Source: Microbacterium sp. B35-30
GTDB taxonomy: Bacteria; Actinomycetota; Actinomycetes; Actinomycetales; Microbacteriaceae
Assembly: GCF_010634855.1 (NCBI RefSeq)
Contig: NZ_MWLQ01000021.1
Coordinates: 109,897-173,896, forward strand
Reading direction: 5' to 3'
DNA length: 64,000 bases
Under the pieces are notes generated by a model. The model was not told the origin of the DNA, searched no databases, and was given only the letters and a program-made list of their open reading frames with translations. Below, piece by piece: positions 7,765 through 17,033 of this stretch (position 1 is its first letter; every line of letters begins with the position of its first letter). The position numbers and the translations under genes are program-made.

Positions 7765-10700
7765 GTGACAGTTCCCGGGATCGTTCGCGCCCTCGAGCAG
7801 GCTGAGCCGTTTCGGGACGCGGTGGCCGCGGCATCCGTCGATGCCGACTTCTCGCTCGTCGAAGGACTCGACGCTCCGCTCCTCGCCGCGCTGATCGAGC
7901 GCCGCCGCGCCGCCGGCAAGCCACCGGTGGTGCTGCTGATCGCGCCCACGGGTCGCCGTGCGGAGTCGCTCGGTCCCGCGCTGGGTGCGCTGCTGCCCGG
8001 CGCCGAGGTGCTCCACTTCCCGGCGTGGGAGACACTGCCGCACGAGCGGCTGAGCCCGAGCGCCGAGACCGTCGGCACCCGGCTCGAGATCCTCACGCGC
8101 ATCGCGCGCTGGGATGCCGCGACGCCGCTCGTGATCACCGCCTCGGTGCGCGGCGCCATCCAGCCGCTGGCGGCCGGACTCACCGATGTCCCGCCGATCG
8201 AGCTCGTCGTCGGCGCCCGCGGGCATGACCTGGGCAACGTGTCGGCGCGGCTCGTCGAACTCGCCTATCACCGCGTCGACATGGTGTCGCGGCGCGGCGA
8301 GTTCGCGGTGCGCGGCGGCATCCTCGACGTCTTCCCGCCGACCGCACCCCACCCGTACCGCGTCGAGTTCTTCGGCGACGAGGTGGACGAGATGCGCGCC
8401 TTCTCTGTCGCCGATCAGCGGTCGCTGCCCGGCGAGGTGCGCGAGGTCACCCTGCTGCCCAGCCGGGAGCTGCTGCTCACCGAGGCGGTGCGCGGCCGTG
8501 CCCGAGAACTCAAGGACGAGCTGCCGGGCCTTGCCGGCATGCTCGAGAAGATGGCCGAGGGCATCCCGGTCGAGGGCATGGAGTCCCTGCTCCCGGCCGT
8601 CGTGGATCGGCTCGTGGCCGTCGTCGACTATCTGCCCGAGGGGTCGGCCGTCGCGCTCGTCGATCCTGAGCGCGCCGTCGCACGCGCCATCACCCTCGGG
8701 GACACGAACCGTGAGTTCCTCGAGGCGGCGTGGAGCGCGGCGACGGCCGGAGCCAGCACCCCGATCGACCTGGGCGCCGGCGACTTCCTGGCTCTTCCCA
8801 CAGTGCGTGAGGCCGCCCGCGCGCGCGGCGGCGTCTGGTGGAGTCTCAGCGCTTTCGATTCCGGACAGGCGGATGCCGCCGCCGAAGGTCTGATCGACGA
8901 CGACATCGACGTCGCGCTCGAGGCCGCCGCCGCGATCCGCGTGCCGGGGTCGGCGGTCCCGTCGTTCCAGGGCAACGTGGAAGGCGCGACAGCGCACGTC
9001 GGAGCGCTCCTGGCGGACGGCTGGCGCGTCGTCGTCGCGGCATCCGGAGCCGGCCTCGTCGAACGTGCGCGGGACGTGCTCGCCGAGCGCGGCATCGCGG
9101 CGCGCAAGGTCGACGAGGTGCTGCAGGCCCCCGAGCCCGGCGTCGCCCATGTGGTGCTGAGCGTGCTCGAGCGCGGATTCGAGGCGGCGGACGCGAAGCT
9201 CGCCGTGCTCACCGAGTCGGAGTTCTACGGCCGCACGATCGGCGGCGACAACCGCGTCGTCAAGAAGCTCGCATCGCGGCGCAAGGCCGTCGTGGACCCG
9301 CTGCAGCTGAAGGCCGGCGACTACGTCGTCCACGCGACGCACGGCATCGGCAAGTTCGTCGAGCTCACGCAGCGCGAGGTGTCCAGCGGCGGACGCAACG
9401 CGGTGAAGAGCGTGCGCGAGTACCTCGTGCTGGAGTACGCGCCGTCCAAGCGCGGCTACCCCGGCGACAAGCTCTTCGTGCCGACCGACCAGCTCGACCT
9501 GCTGTCCCGCTATGTCGGCGGCGAGGCACCCTCGCTGTCGAAGATGGGCGGCAGCGATTGGGCGCAGGCCAAGAGCAAGGCCCGCCGTGCCGTGCGCGAC
9601 ATCGCCGTCGAGCTCGTCAAGCTCTACTCGGCGCGCATGGCGTCGAAGGGACACGCCTTCGGGCCGGACACCCCCTGGCAGCGCGAGCTCGAAGAGGCGT
9701 TCCCGTTCGCCGAGACCCCCGACCAGCTGCAGACGATCGACGAGATCAAGGCCGACATGGAGAAGCCGATCCCGATGGACCGCCTGCTGTCCGGCGATGT
9801 CGGCTTCGGCAAGACCGAGGTTGCCGTACGCGCCGCGTTCAAGGCCATCCAGGACGGCAAGCAGGTCGCGATGCTCGTGCCGACGACGCTGCTCGTCAAG
9901 CAGCACCTCGAGACGTTCACCGAGCGCTTCGCCGGCTTCCCGGTGAAGGTCAAGGCGCTCTCGCGGTTCCAGAGCGACAAGCAGGCGCGCGAGGTGCTCG
10001 CCGGCCTCACCGACGGCACCGTCGACATGGTCATCGGCACGCACCGGATCCTGACGGAGAAGGTGATCTTCAAGGATCTCGGCCTCATGATCATCGACGA
10101 GGAGCAGCGTTTCGGCGTCGAGCACAAGGACCAGCTCAAGAAGCTGAAGACCAACGTCGACATCCTCGCGATGAGCGCGACGCCGATTCCGCGCACGCTC
10201 GAGATGGCAGTCACCGGCATCCGCGAGATGTCGACGCTGCAGACGCCGCCCGAGGACCGGCATCCGATCCTGTCGTATGTCGGGCCGCGCAACGACAAGC
10301 AGATCACCGCAGCGATCCGCCGGGAGCTGCTGCGCGAGGGCCAGGTGTTCTACGTGCACAACCGGGTGCAGTCGATCCAGCGCGTGGCGGCCGAGCTCGC
10401 CGAGCTGGTGCCCGAGGCGCGTATCGCGGTCGCACACGGCCAGATGGGCGAGCACGCGCTCGAGGAGGTCGTCGACGCCTTCTGGGAGCGGCGCTCGGAC
10501 GTCCTGGTCTGCACGACGATCGTCGAGACCGGTCTCGACATCTCCAATGCCAACACGATCATCATCGACCGCGCCGACAAGTACGGTCTCAGCCAGCTGC
10601 ACCAGCTGCGCGGCCGGGTCGGCCGAGCCCGTGAGCGCGCCTACGCGTACTTCCTCTACGACGACATGAAGCCGCTCAGCGAGACCGCCGCCGACCGCCT

Positions 10701-11397
10701 CGAGACGATCGCGGTCAACAACGATCTCGGCTCCGGCATGCAGGTCGCGCTCAAGGACCTCGAGCTCCGCGGCGCCGGCAATCTCCTGGGCGCCGAGCAG
10801 GCCGGCCACATCGCCGGCGTGGGCTTCGACCTGTACCTGCGCATGATCGGCGAGGCCGTCGCCACGTTCCGGGGCGAAGAGACCGAAGGACCGGCCGAGC
10901 TGCGCCTCGAGCTGCCGGTGCAGGCCCGCATCCCCGAGTCGTACATCGACAGCGAGCGCCTGCGACTCGAGGCGTATCAGAAGCTCTCGGCGGCGGCATC
11001 CGTCACCGCGCAGCCCGACGCGATCGACCTCGTGGTCGAGGAGCTGACCGACCGCTACGGCGAGCCGCCGGCCGAGGTCGAAGGGCTGCTCGCGGTCGCG
11101 CGGCTGCGACGCCGCGCGGGACAGGCGGGGCTCGCCGACGTCGTCGCGATGGGCCCGAACCTGCGGATCGCGCCCGCGAACCTGCCCGATTCGATGCGCG
11201 TGCGCCTGCAGCGACTGCACCCCAGGGCCAAGCTCGTCGCGGGAGGCGAGGCCATGGTCGTGCCGCTTCCGTCGGCCGGCGGCGAGCCGCTCGGCGATGA
11301 CGAGCTCATCGCCTGGGTCGCGCAGCTGATCGAGCAGCTGTGGCCGCCCAAGAAGACGGACGCGGACGCCGCAGCCGAGGCGGCCGTCAACGCCTGA
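7765..11397 (+). CDS. mfd: Transcription-repair coupling factor
   Basis: ATP-driven dsDNA translocase that removes RNA polymerase stalled at lesions and recruits UvrA. The 1210 residues match the family. Visible in order: UvrB-homologous module (about 1-340), the CarD-like RNA polymerase interaction domain starting near residue 511 (AGDYVVHATHGIGKF), P-loop GDVGFGKTE at 677, DEEQ helicase box at 778-781, VHNRVQSI and TTIVETGLDI from RecA domain 2, the RecG-type TRG segment (QLHQLRGRVGR), and the C-terminal autoinhibitory domain. GTG 7765 has TAGACT 6 nt upstream, so the mRNA is probably leaderless. Convergent with gdhA. Confidence 0.97.
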   Translation: MTVPGIVRALEQAEPFRDAVAAASVDADFSLVEGLDAPLLAALIERRRAAGKPPVVLLIAPTGRRAESLGPALGALLPGAEVLHFPAWETLPHERLSPSAETVGTRLEILTRIARWDAATPLVITASVRGAIQPLAAGLTDVPPIELVVGARGHDLGNVSARLVELAYHRVDMVSRRGEFAVRGGILDVFPPTAPHPYRVEFFGDEVDEMRAFSVADQRSLPGEVREVTLLPSRELLLTEAVRGRARELKDELPGLAGMLEKMAEGIPVEGMESLLPAVVDRLVAVVDYLPEGSAVALVDPERAVARAITLGDTNREFLEAAWSAATAGASTPIDLGAGDFLALPTVREAARARGGVWWSLSAFDSGQADAAAEGLIDDDIDVALEAAAAIRVPGSAVPSFQGNVEGATAHVGALLADGWRVVVAASGAGLVERARDVLAERGIAARKVDEVLQAPEPGVAHVVLSVLERGFEAADAKLAVLTESEFYGRTIGGDNRVVKKLASRRKAVVDPLQLKAGDYVVHATHGIGKFVELTQREVSSGGRNAVKSVREYLVLEYAPSKRGYPGDKLFVPTDQLDLLSRYVGGEAPSLSKMGGSDWAQAKSKARRAVRDIAVELVKLYSARMASKGHAFGPDTPWQRELEEAFPFAETPDQLQTIDEIKADMEKPIPMDRLLSGDVGFGKTEVAVRAAFKAIQDGKQVAMLVPTTLLVKQHLETFTERFAGFPVKVKALSRFQSDKQAREVLAGLTDGTVDMVIGTHRILTEKVIFKDLGLMIIDEEQRFGVEHKDQLKKLKTNVDILAMSATPIPRTLEMAVTGIREMSTLQTPPEDRHPILSYVGPRNDKQITAAIRRELLREGQVFYVHNRVQSIQRVAAELAELVPEARIAVAHGQMGEHALEEVVDAFWERRSDVLVCTTIVETGLDISNANTIIIDRADKYGLSQLHQLRGRVGRARERAYAYFLYDDMKPLSETAADRLETIAVNNDLGSGMQVALKDLELRGAGNLLGAEQAGHIAGVGFDLYLRMIGEAVATFRGEETEGPAELRLELPVQARIPESYIDSERLRLEAYQKLSAAASVTAQPDAIDLVVEELTDRYGEPPAEVEGLLAVARLRRRAGQAGLADVVAMGPNLRIAPANLPDSMRVRLQRLHPRAKLVAGGEAMVVPLPSAGGEPLGDDELIAWVAQLIEQLWPPKKTDADAAAEAAVNA

Positions 11398-11530
11398 CCG
11401 TCTGCGTGCGTCATCCGCCCGTCAGCCGGCGGGAGAAACGGCGGCGGCCGACGGCATCGACGTTCACGTGAAGAGCTGAGACGTCGATCCGCACAGCGTT
11501 ACGGGCACCCGTTGCGCGGCCGTGACCGGG

Positions 11531-12996
<1,466 letters not shown>

Positions 12997-13086
12997 TTGT
13001 GACGACGGCGCCCGCCGTCCTCCGCACAGCGTGTCTGCGTGCCCTCGGCGCGACGCAAACGGAATCGGGTGCGGGAGAGTGGAGGG

Positions 13087-13458
13087 ATGGTGGCCGACCT
13101 TCGCATCGAAATCTTCCCCGACGACCTCGACCGCGCCGTCGACTTCTACGTCCGCGTGCTCGGGTTCTCCCTCGTGCGCGATGAGCGGCACGTCGAGTGG
13201 GCCTACGTCGCGCTCGAGCTCGGCCGCGTGCGCGTCGGGGCGGCATGGCGCTCATCGGTCGACACCGCACCGCGCCGACCACCGGTCGGGGTCGAGCTCG
13301 TGCTCGAGACGGACGATCTGGATGCCGCCCGCCGGCGGGTCGTCGACGAGGGCTGGCCCATCGACGACGACGTGCAGGCGCAGCCGTGGGGCCTCCGGGA
13401 CTTCCGGGTGCTCGATCCGAGCGGCTACTACTGGCGGTTGACCGAGCACCCGAACTGA
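13087..13458 (+). CDS. VOC (glyoxalase/bleomycin-resistance-fold) family protein
   Basis: 123 residues with one vicinal-oxygen-chelate module: LRIEIFPDDLDRAVDFYVRV and FRVLDPSGYYWRL are the typical first and last strands of paired beta-alpha-beta-beta-beta units. The usual metal-ligand positions are not convincingly conserved, so binding rather than catalysis is possible. The start is uncertain: GGAGGG abuts ATG 13087, so GTG 13090 (4 nt spacing) may be used instead. Substrate unknown. Confidence 0.75.
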   Translation: MVADLRIEIFPDDLDRAVDFYVRVLGFSLVRDERHVEWAYVALELGRVRVGAAWRSSVDTAPRRPPVGVELVLETDDLDAARRRVVDEGWPIDDDVQAQPWGLRDFRVLDPSGYYWRLTEHPN

Positions 13459-13564
13459 CGCGCACGCCGTCTTCCGGGTGCCGTGGCGATGCACCGCACT
13501 ACGCTGTGAACCGACCGCGACGGCCCCGGGGATGGGCGAGCCGGCACGGGATCGAGGAGGCATG

Positions 13565-14164
13565 ATGCGTTTCGAGCACCTCGGGGCCCAGCCCCGCATC
13601 CACCCCGACGCTGTCGTGGCGGCGACCGCGGTGATCAGCGGCGACGTCGAGATCGGCGCCGACTGCCAGATCCTCCACGGTGCGGTGATCACCGCCGAGG
13701 GCGGTGCGGTCACCCTCGGCGCGAACGTGATCGTCATGGAGAACGCGCTGATCCGTGCCACCTCGACGAATCCGGTGCACATCGCCGATCACGTGCTCGT
13801 CGGCCCGATGGCCAGCGTCTCGGGCGCCGTCGTCGAGGAGGAGGTGTTCCTCGCGACCGGCACCCGCGTCTTCAACGGCGCGCGCATCGGCGCGCGCAGC
13901 GAGGTGCGCATCAACGCCGTCGTGCACCTGCGCACGACGCTCCCGCCGGACTCGACGGTGCCGATCGCCTGGGTCGCCGTGGGGGATCCGGTCCAGATCC
14001 TCCCGCCGGATCGCCACGAAGAGATCTGGGCGGCGCAGCGCGAGCTCGACTTCCCCGGCTACGTGTTCGGGCTCGACCGTGAGACACCCGACCTCATGGT
14101 GCAGCTCACCGAACGCTACGGCCGCAGCCTCGCCCGTCACGCCGACGACCGCCGCATCGACTGA
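13565..14164 (+). CDS. Hexapeptide-repeat protein, gamma-carbonic-anhydrase/acetyltransferase type
   Basis: About 199 residues. Residues 10-150 form a left-handed beta helix with the isoleucine-patch periodicity (IHPDAV, ISGDVEIG, VTLGANVIVMENALI, IADHVLVG). His residues expected to bind zinc in true gamma carbonic anhydrases are only partly present, so the activity is open. The C-terminal 50 residues form the trimer-packing helices. GAGGAGG at 13554-13560 fits ATG 13565 (4 nt) better than ATG 13562 (1 nt). Confidence 0.75.
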   Translation: MRFEHLGAQPRIHPDAVVAATAVISGDVEIGADCQILHGAVITAEGGAVTLGANVIVMENALIRATSTNPVHIADHVLVGPMASVSGAVVEEEVFLATGTRVFNGARIGARSEVRINAVVHLRTTLPPDSTVPIAWVAVGDPVQILPPDRHEEIWAAQRELDFPGYVFGLDRETPDLMVQLTERYGRSLARHADDRRID

Positions 14165-14251
14165 CATCCTCGCGTATCGGCCGCACACGCCGGCGGTCAC
14201 GAGATCGACGGGACGCTGGCCTTCCCCGGGCCCAGGCCGTAAGGTCGCGAC

Positions 14252-15952
14252 ATGGGCCGTCTGGGGACCCGTTCGAGGCTCGATCAGGCCGTGGGGGCCT
14301 TCTCGAGCAACTGGCGCAACCCCAATCTGCGGCGCGCGCAGCTGAGCTTCCTCGGGGCCTGGACCGCGGAGTGGGCATTCACCGTGGCGCTCGGCATCGT
14401 CGCGTACAACGCCGGCGGCGCGCTCGCCCTAGGCGCGGTGGGACTGCTGCGCATGCTCCCCTCCGCGCTGCTGGCGCCCATCCTGTCGCCGTTCGCCGAT
14501 CGCGGGCGGCGTGAGCGCGTGCTCGTCGTGGTGTCGGTCGTGCGGGGCGCTGCCACCGCGGTCGCGGCGGTCGTCGTGGCAGTGGCGGGCCCGATCGCCG
14601 TCGTCTACGCGCTCGCCGTCGTCTCGACGATCGCGGCGACCATGTTCCGGCCGGCGCACTCCGCCCTCCTGCCCACGCTCTGCCGCACCGGGCACGAATT
14701 GGCCAGCGCCAACGTCGTGCGGGGGCTGCTGGACTCCGTCGCGACGCTCGTCGGGCCGCTCGTCGCCGCGATCCTGCTGGCCTTCACCGATGTCTCCGTC
14801 GTGTTCGCCGGCGCGGCGGTCGCGTCGTTCTGGGCAGCGCTGCTGCTCTTCCGTGTGCGCTACGACGCGCCGCCGAGGCCGGCGGCGCCCCGGCGCGACC
14901 TGCTGAGGGAGGCCGCGGAGGGACTCACCGTCGTGTGGCGGAGCCGCGATCTGCAACTGATCCTCGGCCTGGCCGCCGCCCAAGCGCTCACCCGGGGCGC
15001 GCTCACCGTGTTCTCGGTCGTGGTCGCCATCGAGCTGCTCGGCATGGGGGAGTCCGGCGCCGGATCGCTGATGGCGTCGGTCGGCGTGGGAGCGGTCCTC
15101 GGCTCGCTCGCGGCCTCGCTGCTCGTCGGAACCCGGCGGCTGGGCGGGTGGTTCGCCGTCGGTGTGGCGTTGTGGGGACTGCCCATCGCCCTCGTCGGCG
15201 TCTTCCCGGCACAGGCGGCGGCGCTCGTCCTGCTCGCATTCGTCGGGGTCGGTAACGCGCTGATCGACCTCGCCGGGTTCACGCTGATCGGCAGGCTGAC
15301 CCCGGACGCCCTGATGGCGCGTGTCTTCGGCGTGCTCGAGAGCCTGGTCGCCGTCTCCATCGGCGTCGGGGCGATCATCGCGTCGGTGATGATCGCGTGG
15401 CTCGGCGTCGAGGGTGCCCTCATCGCGATCGGCGTGCTGTGTCCGGTGCTCGCACTCGCATCATGGTGGCGGCTGCGCGGCCTTGATCGATCCGTCGGTG
15501 CGTTGGACGCCGAAGTCGGCCTCCTCCAGCGCGTGCCCATGTTCCAGCCGCTCCCGCTGCCCGCGATCGAGCAGCTCGCTCGCGGGCTGGAACCGGTCGA
15601 GGTGGCACCGGGCAGCGCGGTCTTCACTCAGGGGGACCTCGGCGATCACTACTACGTGATCGAGAGCGGCCGAGCCGACGTGCGGGGCGATGGTCGCGTG
15701 ATCGCGACGCTCGGCGAGGGGGAGGGATTCGGCGAGATCGCGCTGCTCCGTCGCACGCCGCGAACGGCGACGGTGGTCGCGCGCACGCGTCTCGAACTGA
15801 AGGCGCTCGCCGCCGACCGGTTCACCGCCGTCGTCCTCGGCTACGCGCCCAGCGCACAGGCGGCCGCCACGACGGTGGAGGACCAGCTGGAGCGGTACGC
15901 GCCCGACGACCCGCCTGACGGGCCGAGGGCATCGCGAGACCCGCTGGGATGA
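14252..15952 (+). CDS. MFS transporter fused to a C-terminal cyclic-nucleotide-binding domain
   Basis: 566 residues in two parts. Residues 25-405 are an MFS permease of about 12 helices with the motif-A-like loop FADRGRRERV after helix 2. Residues 427-527 form a cNMP-binding beta roll: FTQGDLGDHYYVIESG, then the phosphate-binding cassette FGEIALL (493-499) and RTPRTATV. The Glu and Arg that hold the cyclic phosphate and ribose in CRP-type domains are both kept, so the domain looks able to bind a ligand. There is no DNA-binding domain. TAAGGT lies 6 nt before the ATG (leaderless type). The DUF2652 gene starts 24 bp downstream. The transported substrate is unknown. Confidence 0.9.
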   Translation: MGRLGTRSRLDQAVGAFSSNWRNPNLRRAQLSFLGAWTAEWAFTVALGIVAYNAGGALALGAVGLLRMLPSALLAPILSPFADRGRRERVLVVVSVVRGAATAVAAVVVAVAGPIAVVYALAVVSTIAATMFRPAHSALLPTLCRTGHELASANVVRGLLDSVATLVGPLVAAILLAFTDVSVVFAGAAVASFWAALLLFRVRYDAPPRPAAPRRDLLREAAEGLTVVWRSRDLQLILGLAAAQALTRGALTVFSVVVAIELLGMGESGAGSLMASVGVGAVLGSLAASLLVGTRRLGGWFAVGVALWGLPIALVGVFPAQAAALVLLAFVGVGNALIDLAGFTLIGRLTPDALMARVFGVLESLVAVSIGVGAIIASVMIAWLGVEGALIAIGVLCPVLALASWWRLRGLDRSVGALDAEVGLLQRVPMFQPLPLPAIEQLARGLEPVEVAPGSAVFTQGDLGDHYYVIESGRADVRGDGRVIATLGEGEGFGEIALLRRTPRTATVVARTRLELKALAADRFTAVVLGYAPSAQAAATTVEDQLERYAPDDPPDGPRASRDPLG

Positions 15953-15976
15953 ACGACCGACGAAGGGACTGGGCAC

Positions 15977-16684
15977 ATGGGGACAGAGCGAACGGCACTG
16001 CTGATCGCCGACATCGGCGGATATACCGAGTACATGGGCTCGCACCGCATGACGCTCGCGCACGCCGAGGTCAACACGGCGCGGATGCTGGAGAGCATCG
16101 TCCGCGCAGCCAGCGGCTTCGAGCTCGTCGAGATCGAGGGCGACGCCGCCTTCCTCTCGCGCCGCGCGGCGGCACGGCAGCCCGACACCACGGTCTCCGA
16201 CATCCTCGTGCTGGCGGTCGCGATGCATCGGGCGTTCCACCTTGAGCGCGAGTACGTGGTGCAGAACCTCTGCCCATGTGGGGGATGCCGCCAGGCGCGC
16301 AATCTGACGCTGAAGTTCGTGGCGCACATCGGTGATGTCGCGACCCAGCGGGTGAGCGGACGGTCCAAGCTCGTAGGCATCGACGTGATCCTCGTGCACC
16401 GGCTGCTGAAGAACTCCGTCGAAATCCCCGAGTACGTCCTGCTGACCGAGGAGCTGTACGGCACAGGGACCACGCCGCTGCCCACGTCCGTCGGCGAGAT
16501 CACGCCTGAGGTGGAGGGCATCGGCAGCGTCCGCGCGTACTTCGTCGACGTCGCCGATCTGGATGACGTCGGCGTCGCTCCTCCATCGCCGACCCTGCGC
16601 TCCCGACTCGGCAGCACGTTCTCAGCGGTCGGCCGCGGGCTCCCGTACATGCTGGGCACGAGGAAGCCGCGTCGGGTGCGCTAG
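15977..16684 (+). CDS. DUF2652 protein with nucleotide-cyclase-like fold
   Basis: 235 residues. LLIADIGGYTEYM and EIEGDAAFL match the two metal-binding strands of class III adenylyl/guanylyl cyclases (Asp12 and Asp56), and FVAHIGDV followed by GIDVILVHRLLKN matches the GIHTGEV...VNLAARL region. The transition-state Arg is kept (Arg142), but the catalytic Asn is Ile here. A Cys cluster (C99, C101, C104) interrupts the fold before the third strand. It sits 24 bp behind the cNMP-binding MFS gene, so co-transcription is likely. It could be a cyclase, a nucleotide sensor or an inactive relative. Confidence 0.85.
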   Translation: MGTERTALLIADIGGYTEYMGSHRMTLAHAEVNTARMLESIVRAASGFELVEIEGDAAFLSRRAAARQPDTTVSDILVLAVAMHRAFHLEREYVVQNLCPCGGCRQARNLTLKFVAHIGDVATQRVSGRSKLVGIDVILVHRLLKNSVEIPEYVLLTEELYGTGTTPLPTSVGEITPEVEGIGSVRAYFVDVADLDDVGVAPPSPTLRSRLGSTFSAVGRGLPYMLGTRKPRRVR

Positions 16685-16720
16685 CGGCAGGGCGCAGGCG
16701 CGCGACCTGCGCCGCTTCGC

Positions 16721-16745
16721 CCGCCCCATCGCTTCGCTGGGGCGG
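16721..16745. terminator. Hairpin between DUF2652 and the zinc-ribbon gene
   Basis: CCGCCCCA (16721-16728) pairs with TGGGGCGG (16738-16745) around a 9-nt loop. No strong T run follows, so termination is likely but not certain. Confidence 0.55.
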
Positions 16746-16793
16746 GGTTCGGCACCGCGTGACCTCCGCCCGCGGCATCCGTTCTTCGTCTTG

Positions 16794-16964
16794 TCACTCC
16801 CAGAGCAGGCCGCAGTCGAGGCAGCCGAACTCCAGGCGGTCGACCCTGCCGTCGTCGAGGGCGTCTCGTCGATCCCACTCGATCCGGAACCACCTCGGCT
16901 CGTTCGCCCGCACATCGAGCGACCCGCACTGGGGGCAGACTTCGGCGGCGACGATGCGTGCCAT
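16794..16964 (-). CDS. Small zinc-ribbon protein (56 aa)
   Basis: Two cysteine pairs, CPQC near residue 10 and CLDC near residue 49, about 36 residues apart, form a classic zinc ribbon. Between them are acidic and aromatic residues (WFRIEWDRRD). ATG 16964 is preferred to 16988: TACCGT lies 7 nt upstream, as in leaderless genes. It lies immediately downstream of ppc on the same strand with its own promoter. Partner and function unknown. Confidence 0.7.
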   Translation of the reverse strand: MARIVAAEVCPQCGSLDVRANEPRWFRIEWDRRDALDDGRVDRLEFGCLDCGLLWE

Positions 16965-17033
16965 GGGTGCTACGGTACGCCGGGCCATCGGGGATTCCGG
17001 GTGCGACGCGCGTGTCGCCGCACTCGGCGCGGA

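Noticed and set aside
7612..11220. A 1202-codon open frame antisense to mfd
   Set aside because: In DNA this GC-rich the strand opposite a real gene is often open. The product is Arg/His/Asp/Leu-rich with no domain, and mfd matches its family throughout.
11456..11488. ATCGACGT/ACGTCGAT hairpin between mfd and gdhA as a terminator
   Set aside because: The stem is only 8 bp with a 17-nt loop and no T run on either side; it may be chance.
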